Shown: piece by piece, positions 1 to 7,777 of the stretch
Numbering within the stretch: position 1 is the first letter of the stretch
Layout of the letters: each line of letters starts with the position of its first letter
Position numbers and translations under genes: made by a program
DNA from: Sphingopyxis sp. RIFCSPHIGHO2_12_FULL_65_19
GTDB lineage: Bacteria; Pseudomonadota; Alphaproteobacteria; Sphingomonadales; Sphingomonadaceae
Assembly (NCBI RefSeq): GCF_001830555.1
Contig: NZ_MIAM01000049.1
Coordinates: 219,829 to 255,957 of the forward strand
Length of the DNA stretch: 36,129 bases
Direction of reading: 5' to 3'
Notes under the pieces: generated by a model
Database searches by the model: none
What the model was told of the DNA's origin: nothing
Seen by the model: only the letters and a program-made list of their open reading frames with translations

Positions 1-149
1 TCGCCATCATCAACCTCGATTTCGAGCCGCTCGGGCTGGTCGTTATGAACGCCGAACGCATTTTGGGCGGCGGCGGGCGCCAGATGGCCGATTGCAAGGC
101 CGACAATCGCACTGGTGGCGAGCAGGCGAGATTTCGAGATTCGTGACAT
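1..149 (-). CDS. Secreted protein, N-terminal part only
   Basis: The ATG at 149-147 opens a frame that runs off the left edge of the window, so only about 49 residues are visible. They form a classic Sec signal peptide: a basic start (MSRISKSR), a hydrophobic core and an Ala-rich cleavage region ending near AAAQN. The mature start is acidic. A purine-rich stretch (GGACTCCGG) lies just upstream of the ATG. I do not recognise the family; an outer-membrane, autotransporter or other exported protein would fit equally well. The gene is transcribed away from the sensor kinase at 502. Confidence 0.6.
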   Translation of the reverse strand, partial: MSRISKSRLLATSAIVGLAIGHLAPAAAQNAFGVHNDQPERLEIEVDDG

Positions 150-495
150 ATTCCGGAGTCCCCCATTGACGTTGCAGGCAAGGCAAGGGACTTGCCGGAG
201 AACGTTTTGCGCTCTCCGGCTCATCCGCCCCGCCTCGAAATTTTGCGCCCCCAGCCGCTCGGGCAAAAACACCCATCGGCTTTGCGTGCGATGACTAGTG
301 GCGGGGACGGCGGCGCGTCTACCCAATGTTATTTAGGGTGAATTTGCGACGGACCGTTGCCGCGGTGCTTGCACCGAGGTGTCTGGCCGTTACGGGTGAC
401 AGATCACCGGGGGGTGGGTTGAACTTGTCTTGGGCGAACCTGTGCGTGCGCCCGTTGGACGCAGATAAGCGTTCGGTCCCCGCCCGGCGGCGGGG
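150..495. other. Divergent intergenic region
   Basis: There are about 346 bases between a leftward secreted-protein gene and the rightward sensor kinase, and I see no credible gene. Two small symmetric elements are visible and could be operator-like: CGGTGC-TT-GCACCG at 363-376, and GGTGA-CAGA-TCACC at 95 to 108 of the next hundred (395-408). Neither is followed by a T-run, so they do not look like terminators. Promoters for both flanking genes must lie here, but I cannot place -35/-10 boxes with confidence. Confidence 0.4.
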
Positions 496-501
496 GTGAT
501 A

Positions 502-2751
502 ATGAAGATCTTATACGCGATCCTTGGGTTCTTTTGCCTGCTGGCCGCTCAACCGGCGCGCGCAAACTCCGACAAATTGCCGCTGCTCGATCTCAGGGCT
601 GGAGAAGATGCACCCGCACTCGCCTCGTTTGTTCGGTTCGCGAAGCGCCCCGGCGTCGCAAGGACGCCGCAACTGGAAGCGATTCTCGGCGGTCCGCTGC
701 AGCATATAAAGGGATCGACGATCCACTTCGGCCCCCCGGGCACCCGGACCGTCGTTCTCCTGAAAGTTCGCAATGCAAGCGACGCGCAGGGAAGCTGGAT
801 TCTGACCACCGGCCGCGGCTCGCTCAAACATTTCCGGCTTTATGAAGCTGAAGGTCGCGCGCTCGCGCTGGTCGTCGATGCTACCGATCCGCAGGTCGCC
901 CGCGAAAATCTCGGGACCTACCAGGCGTTCAGCTCCGAGCTTGTGCTTGCACCGCGGCAGGAAAAGCTGGTCGTCATCGAATTTGTTTCCGAAAATTCGA
1001 CCTATATGCCGCTCCGCATCGAAACCTATGGGACCTTCTTCAAGGATCGGCGAGCCAATATTTCAATGGTGTCGGGCGTTGTCGTCGGCGCGCTGACGCT
1101 GCTGCTCCTCAATTTCCTGTTCTTCTCGATCACGGGCTTCAAGGAATTTCTCTGGCTGGCCGTCGCGGAAGCTTTTTTTGCGCTCAACACGGTCCATTCC
1201 GAGGGCTACATCACCATATTCTTCCTGTACGACAAGCCGCTGACCGGTGTCGCCGTCGAAGATTTCTTCAAATGCGGATTTGCGGCCGCGATGGCCCAGT
1301 TTTGCCGAAGTTTCGTGAAGACTGCGGACAACTTCCCCAAGAGCGACCTCACCCTAAAGGCGCTCATCCTGTTCGCCGTCGCCGTCATGCTGGTCCAGCC
1401 CGGCCTATCCCTCTACCCCGCCGACGTTCGCTTTTTTCTCCACCTGTCCGGATGGATCGTCGCGGTCGGGGTGGCGTTATTCCTGCCTTTCGTGGGCTAT
1501 GCGGCCATGAAGCAGCTTGGCTCCCAGCTCTGGCCCCTCTTCGTAGGCTGGGCCAGCCTCGCGCTGTTCATTTTCTATGCCGCGATCGCGTCGATGGGCT
1601 TCTTCACCTGGCTACCGATCAACTGGCACCTTTCCGGGCCTGTCGGGCTCTTTGAATCAGTCATGGTAACATTGGCGCTCGGACTGAACCTCAAGAAGAT
1701 CCAACGGGAAAAGCTCGTCGCCGACGCCAATTATGCCCAGTCGCTTGGTGAACGCCTCGAGATCAGCGAACGGGCAAAGCGGCTTGCTGAAGAAAAGGCC
1801 TATGCGCTCGAAACCGTGCACAGCCAGAACGCGCTGCTTCACGCGTCCGGCCACGACAGCCGGCAGGTCATCCTTGCACTCAATAGTGCGGTTGCGGTTC
1901 TGAAGCGTCGGGGAAAGCCGGGCGACGATCCGGCGCTGATCGGGATGCTCCAAAGCTCCGCCAACTATCTGAACGAAATCGTGACGACCACCATTTCCGG
2001 CGCCAACATCGCCGCGGGCGATGCTCAATTCGTCGCACTCGGGGCCTTTCGCGGCCAAGCGTTGATCGAGCCGCTGACGATGATGTTCAAGACGCCCTTC
2101 GCAAACAAAAAGCTGACACTGACGGTCAGCGTCGCGGACGACGTCATGATCATTTCGGACAAACCGCTCCTGATGCGCGCGCTCGCAAATCTGCTGAGCA
2201 ATTGCTATCAATATACGCAGACTGGCGGCGCCCACATCGCCCTCGTGCTCGACGAGGGCCGTGCCATGATAAGCATCACCGACACCGGAAGCGGAATGCC
2301 TGCAGACATCATGGCCGCCTTGAACAGCGGAGGCAGGGCGCGCGTTCGAGGAAATGAAACGACAGAGGGAACCGGCTCCGGTTTCGGATCGGCGAAACGC
2401 ATCGTCGAAGTGCTTCGGGGAACCCTCAAAATCTTTTCGTCGACCAGCCACGGCACGGAGATCCGGATAACCCTCCCCGCAGCTTCCGTTGTCGTTACGC
2501 CGATCTCAACGGACGAATTGCAAGCGGGCTTGCCCGAATGGACGGTTCTCGACTTCGATCAACGCAGGGATTTCGAGTTGGAATTGGCTTCATCCGGCAG
2601 CGAACCAAAACCTGTCCTCGCCGTGACCTATGATGACAGCACAGTCACGCGCGGGCGGCTCGGCCAGCTTGTCACGATGGTGGCGATCAAACCCGTTTGC
2701 CGCGAACTGACGCACCATCCCCTTCTGTTGGCTGCGTCAAAGAAGGTTTAG
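502..2751 (+). CDS. 7TM-DISM sensor histidine kinase
   Basis: Membrane sensor kinase of about 749 residues. A signal peptide (MKILYAILG...ARA) is followed by a beta-rich extracytoplasmic 7TMR-DISM-type region to about residue 180, seven hydrophobic segments to about 400, a short coiled coil, and a kinase core. The core has a GHDSRQ phosphoacceptor motif with His near residue 451, an N-box (LLSNC, Asn near 567), a G1 box (DTGSGMP, near 594) and a G2 box (GTGSGFG, near 623). About 75 further residues without a recognised domain follow the ATPase. A GTG at 496 could also start the frame; I chose the ATG because it has a G-rich stretch about 6 bases upstream. The 3' end overlaps the convergent response regulator by 15 bp. 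The ligand and partner are not evident from sequence. Confidence 0.85.
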   Translation: MKILYAILGFFCLLAAQPARANSDKLPLLDLRAGEDAPALASFVRFAKRPGVARTPQLEAILGGPLQHIKGSTIHFGPPGTRTVVLLKVRNASDAQGSWILTTGRGSLKHFRLYEAEGRALALVVDATDPQVARENLGTYQAFSSELVLAPRQEKLVVIEFVSENSTYMPLRIETYGTFFKDRRANISMVSGVVVGALTLLLLNFLFFSITGFKEFLWLAVAEAFFALNTVHSEGYITIFFLYDKPLTGVAVEDFFKCGFAAAMAQFCRSFVKTADNFPKSDLTLKALILFAVAVMLVQPGLSLYPADVRFFLHLSGWIVAVGVALFLPFVGYAAMKQLGSQLWPLFVGWASLALFIFYAAIASMGFFTWLPINWHLSGPVGLFESVMVTLALGLNLKKIQREKLVADANYAQSLGERLEISERAKRLAEEKAYALETVHSQNALLHASGHDSRQVILALNSAVAVLKRRGKPGDDPALIGMLQSSANYLNEIVTTTISGANIAAGDAQFVALGAFRGQALIEPLTMMFKTPFANKKLTLTVSVADDVMIISDKPLLMRALANLLSNCYQYTQTGGAHIALVLDEGRAMISITDTGSGMPADIMAALNSGGRARVRGNETTEGTGSGFGSAKRIVEVLRGTLKIFSSTSHGTEIRITLPAASVVVTPISTDELQAGLPEWTVLDFDQRRDFELELASSGSEPKPVLAVTYDDSTVTRGRLGQLVTMVAIKPVCRELTHHPLLLAASKKV

Positions 2752-3354
2752 CTCATTCGCGCGCTCGACGATCCTGCGGTTATGCGGGACGTCGAGTTTA
2801 CGCCGCAGTTCGGCAATATGGAAAGATACGGTCGGGGGCGCGATCGCAAGACGATAAGCGATCTCCTTGTTTGTCTCACCCTGTGCCAGATAGTGGAGGA
2901 TGGCCATCTGCCGCGAGGACAGCGCAACGGGGGATTGCTGAAACTTGCCGAGCGCTTCTTCGATATGCGGCGAAATATAGACCTCGCCCGCCAGCGCTGC
3001 GTCGCAGGCGGCGACAATGTGATCGAGCGGGTCCGATTTGCTCACGACAGCACGCGCGCCCAGTTTGAGCGCCGAATGAATCTCGGCAAGGTTCGTTTCA
3101 CCAGTCAGGATGATAACCGTCATGTCGCGCGACCCGACGATCTCGGCGAGAACATTTATACCCCGCACGTCGGGCAAGTTGAGATCGAGGATAACCAAGT
3201 CGATCGGTTGCGACTGTACGAAAGCATTGACCATCGCGCCGCAATCGAGCGCGTCGACAACGACGAAGCGATCGAGCGAACCAAAAAGGAACCGCAGACC
3301 GCTTTGGGTGATACGGTGATCGTCGACGATCAAGACATTATGCTGCACCGTCAT
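2737..3354 (-). CDS. NarL/FixJ-type response regulator
   Basis: Two-domain DNA-binding response regulator of 205 residues. The receiver domain (about 1-120) has the acidic pair D11/D12, phosphoacceptor D57 (in LVILDLNLP), the conserved Thr in ILTGET and the Lys in SKSD. A LuxR-type helix-turn-helix at about 140-205 contains LSSRQMAILHYLAQGETNKEIA. It probably acts as a phosphorylation-dependent transcription factor. Its tail overlaps the tail of the 7TM-DISM kinase on the opposite strand by 15 bp. The two are likely cognate partners by proximity, although convergent rather than co-transcribed, and partnership is inference. Confidence 0.9.
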   Translation of the reverse strand: MTVQHNVLIVDDHRITQSGLRFLFGSLDRFVVVDALDCGAMVNAFVQSQPIDLVILDLNLPDVRGINVLAEIVGSRDMTVIILTGETNLAEIHSALKLGARAVVSKSDPLDHIVAACDAALAGEVYISPHIEEALGKFQQSPVALSSRQMAILHYLAQGETNKEIAYRLAIAPPTVSFHIAELRRKLDVPHNRRIVERANELNLL

Positions 3355-3729
3355 GCCCCACTCTCTCCTCCCCAGATGCTTCTCCGCAGATTATTCACCT
3401 GCCGCAACCCGAAATAATGCGGGGTGGTTGGGGGTCGGACTCCGGGCGCGAAAAAGGGTCGCGCTTCACATTACGGCCAAGCGCTCTTTCTGGGCGATAC
3501 CGGAACCGGTACTGGCCGATTGCAGTCAGGCAGCTTTCGGGCGCGTTCCCAGCAAAGTGGACATTCTGTCATCGATTCTATTGGCGTAAGCGAGATGCGC
3601 GACGCCTATCAACAAGGTGGGCCGATACTGTGCTGTTAATGCAGGATCAGCGATCCGATCCTCGAATGAACTAGCGAGCGAATCAACCTGGAGCGCGAAG
3701 ACAGATAGTCAGCGCTCCCTGACCCGAAT
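3355..3729. other. Gene-free region upstream of the response regulator
   Basis: No convincing gene is visible. The right part near 3355-3420 should contain the leftward promoter of the response regulator. The centre holds one degenerate copy of the dispersed repeat (3513-3573). The rest shows no recognisable structure and appears to be eroded accessory sequence leading into a kinase remnant. Confidence 0.4.
3513..3573 (+). repeat. Dispersed intergenic repeat, copy 1 (degenerate)
   Basis: Begins TGGCCGATTGCAGTCAGGC and contains AGCTTTCGGG and GTGGACATTCTG. It matches the left half of the copies at 8197 and 12607 with scattered substitutions but lacks their right-hand CTCTCGGTGT block. All copies lie in gaps between genes. 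Confidence 0.6.
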
Positions 3730-3883
3730 ATGCGCCTTGAAGAATCGCGCAACCGCGACACTGGCGGGGTGGGCCTCGGCCTCGGCCTCGGCCTCAGCAG
3801 CGCGCGCCGCGCATGGCGGCGACCTCACGCTTGCCAATCATGCCGAAGGCGGGCTGATGGCGCGCGCAACATTGCCGCTATGA
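3730..3883 (+). pseudogene. 3' remnant of a sensor histidine kinase
   Basis: The reading frame from 3730 gives the end of an ATPase domain of an OmpR-partner-type kinase, RLEESRNRDTGGVGLGL, which is the G2 box. After an in-frame expansion (GLGLGLGL) the match jumps to the next frame, which reads ARAAHGGDLTLANHAEGGLM and stops at 3881-3883. Both pieces belong to one typical kinase C-terminus separated by a frameshift, and the N-terminal domains are absent. It is not a piece of the intact 7TM-DISM kinase nearby, whose G2 region differs. This is a dead fragment marking the left edge of the accessory region. Confidence 0.75.
3773..3796 (+). repeat. (GCCTCG)4 tandem repeat
   Basis: Three perfect GCCTCG units are followed by GCCTCA. 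The array lies in the codons of the glycine-rich G2 box of the kinase remnant and encodes Gly-Leu repeats. Slippage here probably expanded the box; the frameshift lies just beyond. Confidence 0.8.
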
Positions 3884-3903
3884 ACCGGATCCGGCGCGCC
3901 TCG

Positions 3904-5112
3904 TCAAACTTCCTTATAGTAGAGCGCATCCGCAAGGGCGGCGCGGCAATCCCAGGCTTCGGCATCGGCGCCGATCGGCCGTTTGGCGTTATACCAAGTC
4001 GCGAAGCCGATAGGTTCAACTACACGCTCCCAGTAGTTTTCGAGGCTCAATGTAGAGGGTGCGAAACAAAGCGCTTCCGCCAGATTGGCCTTGTTGCCCT
4101 TGTTCACACAGACAAAAACATCGGGGCGTTTCATCGCCAGGAGCCTTGTTGCTGTCGGGTATCGCCCGGTCCTTGCGGAGTTGGAGAATGCGGCGATGAA
4201 AAGGCCACAGAATTCTTCATAGTCTGCCTTCGTCACCGGACCTCGACGCGGAATTGCGTCAATGGCCTTCGCAATGCCGCTGTTCTGGCTCACTACCAAA
4301 TTGGTAAAGGCACCCGAGCCCTGCATGGAGCCGAACCAGCCGATCTGATATTTTTCGAGGCCTGAATCGGCAACGGCGTCGGGGTGGACAATGCCCGCTA
4401 CGGCCTTCCACTCGGAAACCGACAGTTCTCCGAATGTTTCGGTTCTTGCAAAGAGCGACTGGAGATAGCGCAGAAACTTCATCCGTGTCGGGAAATGATG
4501 GTTCGGATCCTTTCGCACCTCGCGGATGAAGGCTGGCCAGCTCATTTTGAGAAGGTCGGAATCGATGCGCCGGAACGCTTCGGGTTCCGACGGCAGCACC
4601 GGTGCGGGTGGGCGCGGCCGATTGGCCGCTAGCTCCGCCTGGCGCCGATAGGCCTTCGCCAGCTCTTTGGTCACCGGCTGGCGATGCGCGGCATAGGATT
4701 CGAAGGTGGTAAGGAGGTCTGCGATCACCGCCTCGCCGGCATCGCAGCGAAGGTGGAGGCAGGTTTCGACATTCGACCCGAGCCCGCCATTGGTAAAATT
4801 CGCACTGCCGACAATCGCCTCGGCTTGGTCGCCGGTCAGAAAGAGAAAGGCCTTGGGGTGGAAGCATGCTCCGGGCTTCTTGAAGACATAAGCATTCGGT
4901 ACTTTCCGGATGGAATCCACGAAGTCGGGATCGGTGGCGCAGAAATCGAGGCCGACGGTCACCGACCGGAACTTTCGTTTGTGCTCGATCAGCCGGTCGG
5001 CAACGGGGCCGGCATCCGCCCAGGCGACCGCCATATATATCTCGTCATGTTTCGTGATGAGGCGAAGCAAGGTCTTGCGCAGCGAACGCGCATCCAGAAT
5101 CGAAACTTTCAT
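3904..5112 (-). CDS. Phospholipase D-like nuclease-family protein
   Basis: 402 residues, last gene of the four-gene minus-strand operon. The N-terminal 110 residues resemble a PLD-superfamily half-site: VTVGLDF strand, then HPKAFLF (H85, K87) and VGSANFTNGG (S103, N105), the H-x-K...G-S-x-N arrangement used by PLD-like nucleases such as BfiI. Only one motif is present, so an active enzyme would be expected to dimerise. Residues from about 150 to 402 form a separate region with no domain I can name, rich in Trp/Phe and possibly for target recognition. Start ATG 5112 follows GGGAGGG; an upstream in-frame start at 5232 would overlap the preceding gene and lacks this site. Nucleolytic activity is inferred, and the substrate is unknown. 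Confidence 0.75.
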   Translation of the reverse strand: MKVSILDARSLRKTLLRLITKHDEIYMAVAWADAGPVADRLIEHKRKFRSVTVGLDFCATDPDFVDSIRKVPNAYVFKKPGACFHPKAFLFLTGDQAEAIVGSANFTNGGLGSNVETCLHLRCDAGEAVIADLLTTFESYAAHRQPVTKELAKAYRRQAELAANRPRPPAPVLPSEPEAFRRIDSDLLKMSWPAFIREVRKDPNHHFPTRMKFLRYLQSLFARTETFGELSVSEWKAVAGIVHPDAVADSGLEKYQIGWFGSMQGSGAFTNLVVSQNSGIAKAIDAIPRRGPVTKADYEEFCGLFIAAFSNSARTGRYPTATRLLAMKRPDVFVCVNKGNKANLAEALCFAPSTLSLENYWERVVEPIGFATWYNAKRPIGADAEAWDCRAALADALYYKEV

Positions 5113-5155
5113 TTTCCCTCCCCTTGCGGCTCCCGGTAACGCCCTTTGAGCACCG

Positions 5156-6070
5156 TCACCATGGACGGGGATCGGGCGGCGCTTCGGGGAGCACGACAGG
5201 TTCATCTTCGTCGAAGGGAAGGCCGCGAACATCGATCTCGATGAGCCTGCTGATCCTTCGTTTGTGAAATATTTCTTCGGACATCTCAGGCCGGATAACG
5301 TCGCTCCGATGTTCGAAGATGCCCGTCCGGCCCGGCATCTCGATATCGAAATTGTTCAGCTCGTCGATCGTCGGGAATATATCGCCGAGGGCAGGATCCG
5401 GCCCTGCCGTTTCCGCGACCGGCAGTTGAAGAATACCTTCCGCGCTCAGAAACTGCGTCGTCGTCCCGTCCTCGACGATTCCGATCCTCGCAAGTCGGCG
5501 AAACCGGCGCCGGTCGGCGAGATAGTGCCAGGGAACGCAATCCGCCTCGATGGCGGCCAGCGATGTCGGCTTTTTGGCCTTCACCCTGTCCGCATTGGCG
5601 AGCAGGCAACCGAATTCGAACGGGCTTGTCAGGCCGTGGTGATCGCTGCTGACCTTCCATTTCTGACGCTGGAGCTCGGAAGAATAGAAGCAATATACCG
5701 GCATGAGGCCGTGTATTTCCGCATCCTTGGTCAGCAAATCGATCTGCTCCTCGCCCGAGGATTTCACGATGTGCCGGATCTTGAGGACATCGTCCTGTTG
5801 CAGCCGCTTTGCCTGAACCCGCATTCCAAAGGATCTGGCGCGTCCGATAATGTGCCACTCCCAGTCCGCACCATTTTTTGCTTCCAATTTCTTGCCGAAG
5901 GTCTTCAGCGTGATCATGTCGGGATGCCGGCGCCGAAGTTCGAGAAGGTTGGTCTCGGTGATCGTTTCCTCGCCATAGCTGACATCGACATCTTTCCGGT
6001 GCGCGAAGGCAAGATTCTCCGAGGTCGCATGCGCGAGCTCGAGGAGCGAATTCAACAATGCCATGTGCAT
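5156..6070 (-). CDS. Putative PD-(D/E)XK nuclease (DUF6615-like)
   Basis: 304 residues, third gene of the operon. The N-terminal 100 residues read like a restriction-endonuclease-like fold: GEETITETNLLEL helix (about 33-45), then GADWEWHI (D69) and a strand ending VQAKRL (Q86, K88). This is the D...Q-x-K pattern seen in Mrr-type variants of the PD-(D/E)XK superfamily. I associate the layout with the DUF6615 family from memory, without a search. The remaining 200 residues are unrecognised. The ATG at 6070 has AAAGGG about 9 bases upstream; a TTG at 6088 would also be possible and would overlap the stop of the previous gene. It sits 43 bp before the PLD-like gene. Confidence 0.65.
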   Translation of the reverse strand: MHMALLNSLLELAHATSENLAFAHRKDVDVSYGEETITETNLLELRRRHPDMITLKTFGKKLEAKNGADWEWHIIGRARSFGMRVQAKRLQQDDVLKIRHIVKSSGEEQIDLLTKDAEIHGLMPVYCFYSSELQRQKWKVSSDHHGLTSPFEFGCLLANADRVKAKKPTSLAAIEADCVPWHYLADRRRFRRLARIGIVEDGTTTQFLSAEGILQLPVAETAGPDPALGDIFPTIDELNNFDIEMPGRTGIFEHRSDVIRPEMSEEIFHKRRISRLIEIDVRGLPFDEDEPVVLPEAPPDPRPW

Positions 6071-6084
6071 GAAGCGCGCCCTTT

Positions 6085-6549
6085 TCAAAAAGGAATGATG
6101 TCGCGGTGGTAGAGTGCGATGATTTCGTCCCGATCTACGGCATCGGTTTCGCCCCTTTCAGTCTGGTCGGAAAATTTCACGGCGAGCGGATGTTCGAGAG
6201 CACCGAAGACGGGCTCAAGTCCGCCGAACTGCTGCGCTGTCAGATCGTAGATGCGCCCGCCCGCGCGCACCCAGAAATGATGCTCGTACGGGCCCGGATC
6301 GGTGCCGCGAATGATGGCGACATCCTTCAGGCCATATTTTTCTGCAAGCAGGATACTGAAGATCGCCGACACGCCCTCGCAGCAATTTTGGGGGAACAAG
6401 CGGGAGTATGGGAATTTGAGTTTTTCGCCATCGCTGTTGCCGCCCCTGTTGTGCTCGAGAAATGCAATCAGGCGCCCCGCGGACCGGCAAAAAGCGCGGT
6501 GGAGCATCGCATCCTCCGCGCCGGGAGGCGAAATCGTCGATGCTGCCAT
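6085..6549 (-). CDS. Small Cys-His-Asp transglutaminase/papain-like protein
   Basis: 154 residues, second gene of the operon, starting 1 base after the stop of the TIR-like gene. The visible order FPQNCCEGVS (C56/C57), YEHHFWVRAGG (H90/H91), RIYDLTAQQF (D102) matches the Cys-His-Asp triad order and spacing of small transglutaminase-like or papain-like folds, including the HxW strand followed by a D-L/I-T-x-x-Q-F strand. No signal peptide is seen. Members of this fold can be proteases, deamidases, transamidases or acyl-transferring toxins; the sequence does not say which. Being sandwiched between a TIR-like protein and nucleases suggests an effector, processing or activation step in the same system. 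Confidence 0.6.
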   Translation of the reverse strand: MAASTISPPGAEDAMLHRAFCRSAGRLIAFLEHNRGGNSDGEKLKFPYSRLFPQNCCEGVSAIFSILLAEKYGLKDVAIIRGTDPGPYEHHFWVRAGGRIYDLTAQQFGGLEPVFGALEHPLAVKFSDQTERGETDAVDRDEIIALYHRDIIPF

Positions 6550-6550
6550 C

Positions 6551-7777
6551 TCAATATCCCCGGATCTGTTTCACAAGGATGGAACGCGGCGGCTGCGGGA
6601 CGCCAAAGGCGGCTGCAATCTCCCCCCAGGCTCTATCGAACGCAGCAAGCCGTTCTTCCTCGCTCGCGCCTTTCAGGGTGAATTCCGCGCGACCAGCCTC
6701 CTCGAGCGCCACGGGCCGCCCGCCCCAGCGCGTGTCGCTGACCCAATGCAAACCGGTCAGTTCGGTTACGCCGATCAGGACATCGAACGGCCCGGACGCG
6801 CCCTGACGCTGAAGGACCGGTATGTTCAGGTCGATAAATTCATTGGCGTGCGCAATGAGCGCATCGGAAAAGAAATAGCTGGTCTCGTCGCGCCTGGCGA
6901 TGAAGGGATCGACGCCCCAAAGCTCGCCTGTGGCGCGGAACTGCATCACCATATTGTCGAGCGGCCGTTCGCCCGCAGCACGCAGGCTGCCACTGTAGAC
7001 GAGAAAGCCGCCCTTCGTGGCGCCCCAGCTATAGCCCTGTGTAGGCCCGAGAATATAAGGGCGGAGACCGTCCCCGCTCGGATCGGCCGGCGGGGACCAT
7101 GTGCGCGGCTTAATCCTTACATAGCCATAAGGGCCGGGATGAATGGTCTTCGTACCCGGGAAGCCATCCTCGTTGATTGTGATCGGCTGCGCGGGATCGA
7201 ACCAAAGTGCCGGATTAGATGCATGCCCCTCCTGCCATTGCGGCGGGACCGGCTCGTCCGTCGCAGGTGTCGACACGGCGATCGACAGACGAAGTGCTTC
7301 GCGGATTGCCGCCCGCAGCGTCTCGCGCTCGACTTTGAGCTCGGCTGGCCCGGCGCCCTCTGGGAGATGAAAGGAAAGAGGCGCCCGGCGCCCGCGCATG
7401 TCGAATGGAAGCTGTTCGATCGTCGCGCCCTCAAATGCCGTATTCCATACAAGAATGACCCGCTCAAGGCCGATGGCGCGTTTGGCATAGCCAAGTTCGA
7501 TAAGCACATTGGGATTGGCGAGCGCCTTCCCGCCTCGAGATATGGCGATTGGTGTCACATCGCCGACGAACACTTTCGCCGCCTCGATCTTCGCAAGGAT
7601 GGTCGCGACGATGTCCGGCGACCCTGCGACGCCCTTGGTGTCGGAGGTGAGTTCATGCCGCTCTTCCAGTTCGGCATCGAGATCGTCGATCGCCAGAGCG
7701 AGAACGTCCCTCACGAAGTTGCGCGTCACGCGCGGATCGAGGTCGCTCTGCCAAGACCAAAATATCGTATTCATCAT
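6551..7777 (-). CDS. TIR-like SWQSD-motif protein with C-terminal sensor-like region
   Basis: 408 residues, first gene of the operon. Residues 3-165 form a Rossmann-like TIR/nucleoside-deoxyribosyltransferase-type domain: IFWSWQSD (5-12), DTKGVAGSPDIVATIL, VFVGDV, then NPNVLIELGYA with E94 at the position of the catalytic Glu of TIR-type NAD hydrolases, and RVILVWNT. I know SWQSD-type domains from putative defence proteins; enzymatic activity here is inference. The C-terminal 230 residues are Trp/Pro-rich with no domain I recognise and could be the sensing part. Start: tandem ATG at 7777 and 7774, preceded by a run of G residues. The next gene begins 1 base after its stop, so the operon is translationally tight. 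Confidence 0.7.
   Translation of the reverse strand: MMNTIFWSWQSDLDPRVTRNFVRDVLALAIDDLDAELEERHELTSDTKGVAGSPDIVATILAKIEAAKVFVGDVTPIAISRGGKALANPNVLIELGYAKRAIGLERVILVWNTAFEGATIEQLPFDMRGRRAPLSFHLPEGAGPAELKVERETLRAAIREALRLSIAVSTPATDEPVPPQWQEGHASNPALWFDPAQPITINEDGFPGTKTIHPGPYGYVRIKPRTWSPPADPSGDGLRPYILGPTQGYSWGATKGGFLVYSGSLRAAGERPLDNMVMQFRATGELWGVDPFIARRDETSYFFSDALIAHANEFIDLNIPVLQRQGASGPFDVLIGVTELTGLHWVSDTRWGGRPVALEEAGRAEFTLKGASEEERLAAFDRAWGEIAAAFGVPQPPRSILVKQIRGY

Noticed and set aside
5113-5232. Longer start for the PLD-like protein
   Set aside because: Would overlap the upstream gene and add low-complexity residues, whereas ATG 5112 has GGGAGGG at proper spacing.
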